A stretch of 64,000 nt of DNA, taken from the NCBI RefSeq assembly GCF_030150155.1, contig NZ_JASLGR010000061.1, positions 62,001-126,000 on the forward strand, in the 5' to 3' direction. The position numbers and the translations under genes are program-made. The DNA comes from Nocardioides sp. (GTDB lineage: Bacteria; Actinomycetota; Actinomycetes; Propionibacteriales; Nocardioidaceae). Position 1 is the stretch's first letter. Every line of letters begins with the position of its first letter. A model generated the notes under the pieces. It saw only the letters and a list, made by a program, of their open reading frames with translations. It ran no database searches and was not told where the DNA came from. Below, one piece after another: positions 16,994 to 25,193 of this stretch.

Positions 16994-17917
16994 ATGAGTG
17001 ACCACGGAACCGACAGCGGCAGTGGCCAGGTGACAGCCAGCCTGAACACCCAGGGCGAGCCGGTCGTCACCTACGAGGTCCGGGGCGAGATCGCCTTCGT
17101 GATGCTCAACCGCCCGGAGTACAACAACGCCCAGAACTCCAAGGTCACCTACGCGCTCGACGCCGCCTTCACCCGCGCGGTCAACGACGACGCGGTCAAG
17201 GCGATCGTGCTCGGCGGCTCCGGCAAGCACTTCTGCGCCGGCCACGACATCGGGACCCCCGGTCGCGACGTCGACGAGTCCTTCGAGCGCAAGGCAGTGA
17301 TCTGGTGGGACCACGTCGGCGCCGAGGGCGTCGACAACCGCTTCGCGCGCGAGTCCGAGGTCTACCTCGGGATGTGCCGCCGCTGGCGCGAGATCCCCAA
17401 GCCGATGATCGCGATGGTCCAGGGCGCCTGCGTCGCCGGTGGCCTGATGCTGGCCTGGTCGTGCGACTTCATCGTCGCCTCCGACGACTCGTTCTTCCAG
17501 GACCCGGTCGTCCGGATGGGGATCCCCGGCGTCGAGTACTTCGCCCACCCGTGGGTGATGAACCCGCGTGCGGCCAAGGAGTTCCTCTTCACCGGCGACC
17601 GCTTCAGCGCTGCCCGCGCCGAGGCGCTCGGGATGGTCAACAAGGTCGTGCCGCGCGCCGACCTGGAGGCCGAGACCCTCGCCATCGCCGAGCGGATCGC
17701 GAAGATGCCGCGCCTGGGCCTGGCGCTCACCAAGAAGGCCGTCAACCAGGCCGAGGACCTGATGGGGATGCGGACCGGGATGGACTCCGTCTTCGGTCTG
17801 CACCACGCCGCGCACGCCCACAACGCCGAGGTCGGACTGGACTCGCTCGCCGGCCTCGACGCCAAGGCGATGGCCGCCGCCAACAAGAAGGCCGAAGCCG
17901 AAGGAAAGGGTCAGTGA
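16994..17917 (+). CDS. Crotonase-fold protein annotated as enoyl-CoA hydratase; both catalytic Glu positions changed
   Basis: 307 aa, ATG with GGAGG upstream. The CoA-binding and oxyanion elements of the crotonase fold are clear (GGSGKHFCAGHDI; GACVAGGLMLAWSCD). However, the two glutamates that hydrate enoyl-CoA in classical members align with Met152 and Val172 here (VAGGLMLAW; FQDPVVRMG), so simple hydratase activity is unlikely. It heads the fadE31-33-like operon under KstR2 control. It is longer than and unlike EchA20, the ring-opening hydrolase of the pathway. Some other crotonase-fold reaction on a steroid-derived CoA ester is the best guess. Confidence 0.78.
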   Translation: MSDHGTDSGSGQVTASLNTQGEPVVTYEVRGEIAFVMLNRPEYNNAQNSKVTYALDAAFTRAVNDDAVKAIVLGGSGKHFCAGHDIGTPGRDVDESFERKAVIWWDHVGAEGVDNRFARESEVYLGMCRRWREIPKPMIAMVQGACVAGGLMLAWSCDFIVASDDSFFQDPVVRMGIPGVEYFAHPWVMNPRAAKEFLFTGDRFSAARAEALGMVNKVVPRADLEAETLAIAERIAKMPRLGLALTKKAVNQAEDLMGMRTGMDSVFGLHHAAHAHNAEVGLDSLAGLDAKAMAAANKKAEAEGKGQ

Positions 17918-19128
17918 CCACACCGATGACAACCACCCGCCAGAACTCCGAGGAGACCCTCGAGTTCACCGAGGCCGAGGAGGCGTTCCGGGCCGAGGCC
18001 CGCGCCTGGCTCGCTGCGAACAACCCGGGCCGTCTGCCCTCGATGGACACCGCCGAGGGCGCCGAGCTGCACCGCGCCTGGGAGCAGAAGCTGGCCGAGG
18101 GCCGCTACTCCGTGGTGACGTGGCCCGAGCAGTACGGCGGCCGCGACGCCACCCTGACCGAGTGGGTCATCTTCGAGGAGGAGTACTACCTCGCCGGGGC
18201 GCCGACCCGGATCGCGCAGAACGGCATCTCGCTGCTCGCGCCGATCATCTTCGAGCACGGCACCCCCGACCAGCAGGCCCGCTTCCTGCCCAACCTCGCC
18301 AACGGCACCGAGATCTGGGCCCAGGCCTGGTCCGAGCCCGAGGCCGGCTCCGACCTCGCCGGGATCCGCTCGCGCGCGATGCGCGACGACGCCCGCGGCG
18401 GCTGGGTGCTCACCGGCCAGAAGACCTGGAGCTCGCGGGCGCCCTTCGCCGACCGCGGCTTCGGCCTGTTCCGGTCCGACCCCTCGGCCGAGCGGCACCG
18501 GGGCCTGACGTACTTCCTCTTCCCGCTCGACGCCGAGGGCATCACCGTCCGCCCGATCGACCAGCTCGACGGCACTCCGGGCTTCGCGGAGATCTTCTTC
18601 GACAACGTCTTCGTCCCCGACGCCGACGTGCTGGGCGGCGTCGGCCAGGGCTGGAACGTCGCGATGAGCACCGCCGGCAACGAGCGTGGCCTCTCGCTGC
18701 GCTCGCCGGGTCGCTTCTGCGCCGCCGCCGAGCGCCTGCTCACGCTGTGGGCCGAGCGCGGCGCCGACGCCCCGCACCTGGCTCCTCGCGTGGCCGACGC
18801 CTGGATCAAGGCGCAGGCCTACCGGCTCTACACCTGGAACACCGTCACCGCGGTCAACGGCGGTGCCTCGGTCGGCGCTGCCGGCTCGGTGAACAAGATC
18901 TTCTGGTCCGAGCTCGACCTGGCCCTGCACGAGACCGGCCTGGAGCTGCTCGACGAGGACGCCGAGCTGCGCGACGAGACCGCTGCCGACGACGGCCGGT
19001 GGGTGGAGGACTACCTCTTCGCCCTCGGCGGCCCGATCTACGCGGGCACCAACCAGATCCAACGGAACATCGTGGCCGAGCGCATCCTCGGAATGCCACG
19101 TGGCGACAACAAGAGGGCAGGCGCATGA
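17914..19128 (+). CDS. fadE31: Acyl-CoA dehydrogenase FadE31-like
   Basis: 404 aa, complete acyl-CoA dehydrogenase with the WSEPEAGSDLAGIRSRA segment and a C-terminal YAGTNQIQRNIVAERILGMPRG. The GTG start overlaps the crotonase stop as GTGA; an in-frame ATG lies four codons later. It is followed directly by two shorter dehydrogenase genes, as in the mycobacterial fadE31-fadE32-fadE33 block, where the long and short chains form heterotetramers. It should therefore supply one subunit type of a two-subunit HIP-pathway dehydrogenase. Order and size support the name; sequence-level orthology was not computed. Confidence 0.78.
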   Translation: MTTPMTTTRQNSEETLEFTEAEEAFRAEARAWLAANNPGRLPSMDTAEGAELHRAWEQKLAEGRYSVVTWPEQYGGRDATLTEWVIFEEEYYLAGAPTRIAQNGISLLAPIIFEHGTPDQQARFLPNLANGTEIWAQAWSEPEAGSDLAGIRSRAMRDDARGGWVLTGQKTWSSRAPFADRGFGLFRSDPSAERHRGLTYFLFPLDAEGITVRPIDQLDGTPGFAEIFFDNVFVPDADVLGGVGQGWNVAMSTAGNERGLSLRSPGRFCAAAERLLTLWAERGADAPHLAPRVADAWIKAQAYRLYTWNTVTAVNGGASVGAAGSVNKIFWSELDLALHETGLELLDEDAELRDETAADDGRWVEDYLFALGGPIYAGTNQIQRNIVAERILGMPRGDNKRAGA

Positions 19129-20135
19129 GGTTCGGACGCACCGCGGAGCAGGAGTCGTTCGCGACCGCACTCAAGGACCTGCTGAGCTCCTCCGACGTGC
19201 CGGAGACGGCCCGTGCCTGGGCCGACGGCGACCACGAGCTGGGCCTGGCCCTGTGGGGTCGCCTCGCCGAGCTCGGCGTACCGGCGCTGCTCGTCGGCGA
19301 GGACGAGGGCGGCATCGGTGCCGAGCTCGCCGACGCCGTGATCGCCTTCGAGGCGCTCGGCTACCACGGTGCCCCCGGCCCGTGGATCGAGACCGCCGTC
19401 GTGGCCCCGCTGCTGCTGGCCGCCACCGACGCCGACACCTCGAAGCTCGCCGGCCAGATCGCCGAGGGCGAGGTGCAGGTGTCGCTGGCGACCGCGAGCA
19501 CCCCGTTCTCCCCGCGCGCCCTGGACGCCGACATCGCCGCCACCACCCTGGTCGTGGACGGCACCACCCTGGCCACCGGCACGGTCGGGGCGGCCCGCCG
19601 CTCCGTCGAGCCGGCCCGCCACCTCTTCGAGGTCAGCGCCGGTGACACCCTCGGCACCCTCGACCCGACGGCCGCCGCCGTCGCGCTCGACGCCGGTGCC
19701 CTGGCCTGCTCCGCGGTCCTGCTCGGTGCCGGTGAGCGGATGCTGGCCGAGGCCGTCGAGTACGCCAAGTCCCGCACCCAGTTCGGCCGCCACATCGGCG
19801 AGTTCCAAGCGCTCAAGCACCTGCTCGCCGACGTCCGCGTCGCCCTGGACTTCGCCCGTCCGCTGATCGAGTTCGCCGCCCTGGAGCTCTCCGCCGGCAC
19901 CGCGACCGCGAGCCGCGACGTCTCGGCCGCCAAGGTCGCCGCCTCCGACGCCGCCTACCTCGCCGGCCGCACCGCTCTGCAGGTGCACGCCGCGATCGGC
20001 TACACGATGGAGTGCGACCTGAGCCTGTGGCTGCTCAAGGTCCGGGCCCTGGTCACCGCCTGGGGCACCCCGGCCTTCCACCGTGCCCGGGTCCTCGAGG
20101 CCCTCGCCGCCGACGCGTCGAACGGGAGCAACTGA
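19125..20135 (+). CDS. fadE32: Acyl-CoA dehydrogenase FadE32-like (short subunit)
   Basis: 336 aa, start ATG overlapping the previous stop (ATGA). A shortened dehydrogenase: the N-terminal helical domain and C-terminal helices (YAKSRTQFGRHIGEFQALKHLLADV; LQVHAAIGYTMECDLSLW) are present, but the beta domain is compressed. The QFGRxIxxFQALKH motif binds the flavin across a subunit interface. It probably pairs with the FadE31-like chain. In mycobacteria this partner dehydrogenates a late HIP-derived keto-acyl-CoA. Confidence 0.76.
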   Translation: MRFGRTAEQESFATALKDLLSSSDVPETARAWADGDHELGLALWGRLAELGVPALLVGEDEGGIGAELADAVIAFEALGYHGAPGPWIETAVVAPLLLAATDADTSKLAGQIAEGEVQVSLATASTPFSPRALDADIAATTLVVDGTTLATGTVGAARRSVEPARHLFEVSAGDTLGTLDPTAAAVALDAGALACSAVLLGAGERMLAEAVEYAKSRTQFGRHIGEFQALKHLLADVRVALDFARPLIEFAALELSAGTATASRDVSAAKVAASDAAYLAGRTALQVHAAIGYTMECDLSLWLLKVRALVTAWGTPAFHRARVLEALAADASNGSN

Positions 20136-21265
20136 TGCACTTCGCCCTGACCGAGGAGCAGATCGAGCTGGCCTCCACGGTGCGTGCCCTGGTGGCCCGC
20201 CGGGCCGGCACCGTCGACGTGCGGGCCGCGATCGTGACCGAGGCCGGCTACGACACCGAGCTGTGGAGCACGCTGTGCGAGCAGATCGGCGTGGCCGCTC
20301 TCGCCATCCCCGAGGAGTACGGCGGCGCCGGATTCTCCAGCTTCGAGACGCACGTCGTGCTCGAGGAGCTGGGTGCCACCCTGACCCCCACTCCCCTGCT
20401 CGGCTCCGGCGTGATCGCCACCCAGGCCCTGCTGCGCAGCGGCAACGCCGCGGCCTGCGAGCGGATCCTGCCCGACCTGGCCAGCGGTGAGTCCACGGCC
20501 GCCCTGGCCTGGGCGAGCGCCGACGGCGAGCTGCGCCCCGACGGTGCCGCGGTCACGGCGACCGGCTCGGCCGACGCCTGGACCCTCTCCGGTGCAGCCG
20601 GTCTGGTGCTGGAGGGTGCCGCGGCCGACGTACTGCTCGTCATCGCCGACACCGGCGCCGGGATCGGCCTCTTCGAGGTCGCCCCCGACGCTGCCGGCGT
20701 GACCCGGGAGGTGACGCCCGCGCTCGACCCGACGCTGCGCTTCGCCACGATCCGCTTCGAGAACGCCGCGGCGACGCCGATCAGCACCGACTACGCCGGT
20801 GCCCTGGCGGCGCTGTACGCGATCGGTGCCACGGCGGTGACCGCCCTGCAGACGGGGGGCGCCCGGCGCGCCCTGGAGCTGACCGTGGCCTACCTCAAGG
20901 AGCGCGAGCAGTTCGGTCGCCCGCTGGCCTCGTTCCAGGCACTCAAGCACCGTGCCGCGGACCTGGTCGTCGACACCGAGACCAGCGTCTCGATGTCCTG
21001 GTCGGCAGCGTGGGCGATCGCCCAGGCCGACCTGAGCGACTGGGCCCCGACGGAGGCCGCCGAGGCGGTCCGCCAGGCGGGCCTGGCCAAGGCCTGGTGC
21101 TCGGACGCGTTCAGCCACGTCACCTCGGAGATGATCCAGCTGCACGGTGGCATCGCGATCACCTGGGAGCACGACGCGCACCTGTACTTCAAGCGCGCGC
21201 ACGCCTGCGCCCAGCTCTTCGGCCGTGCCGCGGAGCACCGCCGGTCGATCAAGGTGCAGCTCTAG
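20135..21265 (+). CDS. fadE33: Acyl-CoA dehydrogenase FadE33-like (second partner subunit)
   Basis: 376 aa, TGATG overlap with the previous gene. Same architecture as the FadE32-like chain, including YLKEREQFGRPLASFQALKHRAADL and MIQLHGGIAITWEHDAHLYFKRA. It is probably an alternative partner of the FadE31-like chain, giving a second heteromeric dehydrogenase. Three fadE genes in an unbroken overlapping operon ending at a strong terminator is the mycobacterial arrangement. The GAGIGLFEV region in the middle is a normal beta-domain strand, not a fusion. Confidence 0.76.
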   Translation: MHFALTEEQIELASTVRALVARRAGTVDVRAAIVTEAGYDTELWSTLCEQIGVAALAIPEEYGGAGFSSFETHVVLEELGATLTPTPLLGSGVIATQALLRSGNAAACERILPDLASGESTAALAWASADGELRPDGAAVTATGSADAWTLSGAAGLVLEGAAADVLLVIADTGAGIGLFEVAPDAAGVTREVTPALDPTLRFATIRFENAAATPISTDYAGALAALYAIGATAVTALQTGGARRALELTVAYLKEREQFGRPLASFQALKHRAADLVVDTETSVSMSWSAAWAIAQADLSDWAPTEAAEAVRQAGLAKAWCSDAFSHVTSEMIQLHGGIAITWEHDAHLYFKRAHACAQLFGRAAEHRRSIKVQL

Positions 21266-21289
21266 CCGCGTCCCCCTCGGGGACGCGGC
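21265..21289. terminator. Bidirectional terminator hairpin
   Basis: Perfect 11-bp arms GCCGCGTCCCC (21265-21275) and GGGGACGCGGC (21279-21289), 3-nt loop, overlapping the stop codon of the last fadE gene and 14 bp from the end of the convergent kstR2 gene. Confidence 0.75.
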
Positions 21290-21303
21290 CTGAGCGGCGC
21301 ATG

Positions 21304-21936
21304 TCAGCGGCGGAGGAGACCACCGTGGAGCAGGTCGAGGTAACGCTCAGCCAGCGTCTCCCAGGTGGTCTTCCCGCCGGGGCGGTACCAACGCACCGTG
21401 CCCCAGACCGCGTCGCGGATGAAGCGGTAGGTCATCTTGACCTCGAGGTCCTCCCGGAACTCACCCGAGGCGCGGCCGGCCTCCAGGACGCCGAGCCAGG
21501 TGTTCTCGTTGCGCTGCCCGCCCTCACCGACGAACTCGAAGCCGGCGACGCCGGCCAGGTAGTCCTGCTCGGACTGGTACAGCGCGACCGCGTGGCGGTC
21601 CACGTGGATGGTGCGGAACGACTCCACGACGAGGCCGTCGAGCGCCTCGCGCGGGCCGGCACTCTCGGCCACCACGGTGCCGAAGCGCTCCTCCAGACCA
21701 CCCAGGAAGCTGGCCAGCAGCTCGGTGAGCATGGCCTCCTTGCTCGGGAAGTGGTGGTACAGGCTGCCCGACAGGATGCCGCCCGCATCGGCGATGTCGC
21801 GGACCGTGGTCTGCGCGTAGCCGCGATCGGCGAACATCTCGGCGGCGATCTGCAGCAGCTGGGCCCGGCGGGCCGAACCGGCAGCCGCGGACTTCGACTT
21901 GCTCGCCCGCGGTGCGCTCTTGTCAGTGGTGGTCAT
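21304..21936 (-). CDS. kstR2: TetR-family repressor KstR2
   Basis: 210 aa from ATG 21936 (GGAAGG ribosome site). The helix-turn-helix region TTVRDIADAGGILSGSLYHHF and the C-terminal ligand-domain signature YRFIRDAVWGTVRWYRPGG match mycobacterial KstR2 nearly word for word as I recall it. KstR2 represses genes for the last two steroid rings and is released by HIP-CoA. Two sequences fitting its operator lie at 16906 and 22026, the latter in its own promoter region shared with fadD3, so autoregulation is expected. Among the surest gene names in the window. Confidence 0.9.
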   Translation of the reverse strand: MTTTDKSAPRASKSKSAAAGSARRAQLLQIAAEMFADRGYAQTTVRDIADAGGILSGSLYHHFPSKEAMLTELLASFLGGLEERFGTVVAESAGPREALDGLVVESFRTIHVDRHAVALYQSEQDYLAGVAGFEFVGEGGQRNENTWLGVLEAGRASGEFREDLEVKMTYRFIRDAVWGTVRWYRPGGKTTWETLAERYLDLLHGGLLRR

Positions 21937-22025
21937 GGCCAGCCTTCCCGGCCGATCCGACGGCCCCTGCGATCGCCTCCCCACACGCCTGTACGGCGGG
22001 GGCGTCACCAGTCATTATCGTAACA

Positions 22026-22039
22026 AACAAGCACTTGTT
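22026..22039. promoter_or_regulatory. KstR2 operator
   Basis: AACAAGCACTTGTT is a nearly perfect palindrome fitting AnCAAGnnCTTGnT at all fixed positions. It lies between kstR2 (-) and fadD3 (+), 16 bp before the fadD3 start, and should control both. Confidence 0.87.
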
Positions 22040-22055
22040 CACAGGAGTTGTTCTC

Positions 22056-23606
22056 ATGGCACCACGCACCATCCCGGGCCTGCTCGCCTTCGGCGCAGAG
22101 ACCTTCGGCGACCACCCGGCGATCGTCGACGGCGACGTCACGATCAGCTACGCCGACCTGGCCCGTCGGGTGAACGAGGCGAGCCGTGGCTTCCTCGCGG
22201 CCGGCGTCGTCCCGGGTGACCGGGTCGCGATCTGGGCACCGAACCGCTACGAGTTCATCATCGCACTGCTCGCGGCGGAGAACATCGGAGCAGCGATGGT
22301 CCCGCTCAACACCCGCTACCGGGGCCAGGAGGCCCGCACCATCCTGGAGCGCTCGCGCGCCGCGGTGCTGGTCACCTCCAACGGCTTCCTGGGTGCCGAC
22401 TACGTCTCGATGCTCGAGGAGTCCGGCGAGCCGCTGCCCTCGCTGAAGACGGTCGTCAACCTCGGCCCGACGCCGCACCCGCACGCCCTGGACTGGGACG
22501 CCTTCCTCGCCGCCGGCGCCGCGGTGACCCCCGAGCGCCTGGCCGAGGTGCAGGCCGAGGTCACCGAGGAGACCGTCGCCGACATCCTCTTCACCTCCGG
22601 CACGACCGGTGTCCCGAAGGGCGTGATGAGCGCTCAACGCCAGACCGTCGGTGTCGCCGACGTCTGGGCACGCGGCGCCACCCTGACCCCGGCGGACCGC
22701 TACCTGGTGGTCAACCCGCTGTTCCACAGCTTCGGCTACAAGGCCGGCGTGATGGCCGCTTTCACCGCCGGCTCGACGGTCTACCTGCAGGCCACCTTCG
22801 ACCCGGTCCAGGCGATGGAGATCATCGGCCGCGAGCACATCACCGTCTTCCCCGGCGCCCCCACGATCTTCATCACGCTGCTCAACCACGAGCGGCGCTC
22901 GGAGTTCGACCTCTCCTCGCTGCGCTTCTCCATCGCCGGTGCCGCCTCGGTGCCGGAGAACCTCTTCCAGCAGATGCGCGACGACCTCGGCATCGACCAG
23001 GTCGCGCAGGCCTACGGCCTCACCGAGTGCGTGGTCGCCACCCAGTCGCGCCCCCACGAGGACCCGCTGCACATCGCCGAGACCACCGGCCCGGCCGTCC
23101 CCGGCCTGGAGATCCGCACCGTGGGCGCCGACGGTGCCGACGTCGCGATGGGCGAGGACGGCGAGATCTGGATCCGCGGCGACAACGTGATGCTGGGCTA
23201 CTTCGAGGACCCGAAGTCCACCGCGGAGACGATCGACGCCGAGGGCTGGCTGCACACCGGTGACGTGGGCCGCCTCGACGAGCACGGCTGCCTCAAGATC
23301 ACCGACCGGATCAAGGACATGTTCACCGTCGGCGGCTTCAACGTGTACCCCGCCGAGGTGGAGAACGTGATCGCCTCCCACCCGGACGTGATGGAGACGG
23401 CCGTGATCGGCATCGACGACGAGCGGATGGGCTCGGTCGGTCGCGCGTACGTCGTGCCGCGGCCCGGCCACGAGGTGTCGGCCGAGGCGCTGACGGCGTA
23501 CTGCCGCGAGCGGCTGGCGAACTTCAAGGTACCGCGCGAGCTCGTCGTCCTCACGGAGTTCCCCCGCAACGCCAGCGGCAAGATCCTGAAGAAGGACCTG
23601 GCCTAG
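22056..23606 (+). CDS. fadD3: HIP-CoA ligase FadD3-like
   Basis: 516 aa ANL-superfamily acyl-CoA synthetase. Motifs in order: the P-loop ILFTSGTTGVPKGVM, FHSFGYKAGVMAA, AYGLTECVVATQ, WLHTGDVGRL, and the C-terminal NASGKILKKDL with the catalytic Lys. The NPLFHSFGYKAG and PGAPTIFITLLNH segments closely resemble FadD3, which adds CoA to the bicyclic propionate HIP to start C/D ring degradation. ATG with ACAGGAG upstream; KstR2 operator 16 bp before the start. A strong terminator follows, so it is probably monocistronic. Confidence 0.85.
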   Translation: MAPRTIPGLLAFGAETFGDHPAIVDGDVTISYADLARRVNEASRGFLAAGVVPGDRVAIWAPNRYEFIIALLAAENIGAAMVPLNTRYRGQEARTILERSRAAVLVTSNGFLGADYVSMLEESGEPLPSLKTVVNLGPTPHPHALDWDAFLAAGAAVTPERLAEVQAEVTEETVADILFTSGTTGVPKGVMSAQRQTVGVADVWARGATLTPADRYLVVNPLFHSFGYKAGVMAAFTAGSTVYLQATFDPVQAMEIIGREHITVFPGAPTIFITLLNHERRSEFDLSSLRFSIAGAASVPENLFQQMRDDLGIDQVAQAYGLTECVVATQSRPHEDPLHIAETTGPAVPGLEIRTVGADGADVAMGEDGEIWIRGDNVMLGYFEDPKSTAETIDAEGWLHTGDVGRLDEHGCLKITDRIKDMFTVGGFNVYPAEVENVIASHPDVMETAVIGIDDERMGSVGRAYVVPRPGHEVSAEALTAYCRERLANFKVPRELVVLTEFPRNASGKILKKDLA

Positions 23607-23628
23607 ACCGCCCTTGGTCCCAGTCTTT

Positions 23629-23675
23629 CGGCCCCGGGTCGAGGTCGCACCCGTGCGACCTTCGACCCGGGGCCG
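23629..23675 (+). terminator. Strong terminator hairpin after fadD3
   Basis: A 22-23 nt stem (23629-23650 paired with 23653-23675, one bulged T) with a 2-nt loop, 22 bp after the fadD3 stop. No T-run follows, as usual in high-GC actinobacteria. Confidence 0.75.
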
Positions 23676-23847
23676 TTGCCGTTCGGACAGGGCCTCTTGG
23701 GCCGTCCCGGCTTTTGTTACCCCGATGCCAAGTTATTGCAACAGTTTGGCCGCTTCCTGCCGATTGCATTGACCGGCCCTCCAGGGTGCTCAAGAGTTGA
23801 AGCACCAGACCAACGACCTCGGGGGATGTGAAAGGAAGCAGGACACC

Positions 23848-24045
23848 ATGCCACGGTGGTCGACTCATCTGTCTGCGGGACTGCCGCATGCCAACCCCAA
23901 GCTCGCCATCGTCGGCGCCGTGCTCGTGATCGCCGGGATCGGCGGCTGGATCACCACGGAGTCGGTCTCCGCCCACCAGCCCGACTCCCAACAGGACACG
24001 CCCTCCCTGGTCACCCCGGCACTCAGTGCCTCTGACGTGCGCTGA
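23848..24045 (+). CDS. Small single-pass membrane protein
   Basis: 65 aa from ATG 23848, supported by AAAGGAAG 9 nt upstream; an in-frame TTG at 23797 has no ribosome site. One hydrophobic segment (LAIVGAVLVIAGIGGWITT) after a basic N-terminus, then a polar tail rich in Gln, Asp and Ser, which could be a signal anchor with a short exported tail. No family recognised. It opens a block of three small exported-protein genes with lower GC than the catabolic genes around them. Whether it is expressed is uncertain. Confidence 0.5.
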   Translation: MPRWSTHLSAGLPHANPKLAIVGAVLVIAGIGGWITTESVSAHQPDSQQDTPSLVTPALSASDVR

Positions 24046-24187
24046 GTCGCAGCTGCAGACCCGAGACTGATTTGTAAGCCGGATGACAACATTTGCATCC
24101 GTTTGAGATTCGGCAGCATCGAGCCTTTGCCCCTGCTGCCCCTTCGGCGCAGTGTCACAAACACTCAGCTCGACGAAGAAGGCTTCA

Positions 24188-24556
24188 GTGGTGTCATCAC
24201 CAACGCTGTTCGCACGGCCCACCCCCAAGACGCTCCTAACACGAAGGGGCAGTCTTGTCGCGCTAGCAACCCTCACCCTGATCGGAGCGACATCGCTTCC
24301 AGCGACAGCTGGCGTTGACGGGACGTACCGGAAGAACAACGTCAAGATCCGGAGCGGTCCCTACACGTCATCAACCCTCCGAGGCCAGGGCTTTCTCGGG
24401 CAGGACGCCTGCGTCTTCTACGCCGCTACAGGAACGACCGTGGACGGCAACTCGACCTGGTGGTATCACCAGAACTACTCAACGGGTGTCGAGGGATTCA
24501 GCGCAATGGTTCGAATGGCGCTCTACGCCCCAGCTATCACCTGCCAAAAGGTCTAA
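24188..24556 (+). CDS. Secreted SH3-like domain protein
   Basis: 122 aa from GTG 24188, with AAGAAGG just upstream; an upstream in-frame GTG at 24152 lacks one. The N-terminus is a signal peptide (LLTRRGSLVALATLTLIGATSLPATAG, shown in part: cleavage probably after TAG). The mature part looks like a single bacterial SH3 domain: YRKNNVKIRSGPYTSS, GQDACVFYAATG and TWWYHQNYS. Two Cys may form a disulfide outside the cell. Such domains bind peptidoglycan or teichoic acid. Neighbours are two other small exported proteins of unknown role. Confidence 0.6.
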   Translation: MVSSPTLFARPTPKTLLTRRGSLVALATLTLIGATSLPATAGVDGTYRKNNVKIRSGPYTSSTLRGQGFLGQDACVFYAATGTTVDGNSTWWYHQNYSTGVEGFSAMVRMALYAPAITCQKV

Positions 24557-24565
24557 GGAGACGCC

Positions 24566-25051
24566 ATGAACTTCCACTATGTTCGTCGCCACAAGGCACT
24601 GACTGTCACCATCGGGTCGGCCGTCCTCGTTACGGCCATTGGCGGCCTTTCGGTCGCACAGGCTGTCGACTCACCCACCTCGGCCGGGAAATCAGTCAGC
24701 ACCTCGCCGGCAACCTTGGACTCGACTACGAAGGTCACCGCAACGAGCACGAACGCGACGACCGGATGCCCTGACGGGACACTGCCTCACCTGGATATCG
24801 CCAGATTCCCAGACGACTCTGAAGCGGGCGCAGACACGGTGCTCTCAGCCTTGCAGGAGTTAGACCCATCGATCAAGGGCGACGACGTGACGACGACACC
24901 CTTTGGGCCCCAAGAGGACGCACCCGTATGGGCCGATGCGAGCGGGACGACCTACCTCGTTTCGGCGCTAGCCAAAGGTGGCTGGTTCGCCTCCCCCTCA
25001 ACACTCAGCGGATGCGACTCACTGGACTCATCGATGAGTGTTGCGCGTTGA
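24566..25051 (+). CDS. Secreted protein of unknown function
   Basis: 161 aa, ATG with AAGGAG 5 nt upstream and 9 bp after the SH3 gene, so probably co-transcribed. Signal peptide at residues 8-33 (LTVTIGSAVLVTAIGGLSVAQA). The mature part starts with a Ser/Thr-rich linker (about residues 36-65), followed by an acidic domain with two Cys (TGCPDGTLPH near 68 and LSGCDSLD near 150), which may pair. No family recognised. Base composition differs from the flanking fad genes. Confidence 0.6.
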   Translation: MNFHYVRRHKALTVTIGSAVLVTAIGGLSVAQAVDSPTSAGKSVSTSPATLDSTTKVTATSTNATTGCPDGTLPHLDIARFPDDSEAGADTVLSALQELDPSIKGDDVTTTPFGPQEDAPVWADASGTTYLVSALAKGGWFASPSTLSGCDSLDSSMSVAR

Positions 25052-25095
25052 CCTTGCACGTCATTCATGGGCGCACCCGCGCCTGACCTGCCTCT

Positions 25096-25159
25096 CATAC
25101 ATATGAACCAGGGCGAAGTAACGACGGCTGTCAATGCTTCGCCCTGGTTCACATGTATG
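25096..25159. repeat. Long inverted repeat between convergent genes
   Basis: Arms of 23 nt at 25096-25118 and 25137-25159 pair with one mismatch and enclose an 18-nt loop. The arms are AT-rich at their outer ends (CATACATATGAACC). It sits between the last small secreted gene (+) and a thiolase gene (-). It could act as a bidirectional terminator, or be the footprint of a small mobile element. Confidence 0.6.
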
Positions 25160-25193
25160 GGGCATTACTCTCCCCCCGGCTCACCCGATCAGT

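Noticed and set aside
22060..23471. Minus-strand open frame opposite fadD3
   Set aside because: Shadow of fadD3; Asp/Val/Gly-rich sequence with no motifs.
25096..25159. Complete transposable element ends
   Set aside because: The arms enclose only 18 nt, no transposase is present and no target duplication is visible.
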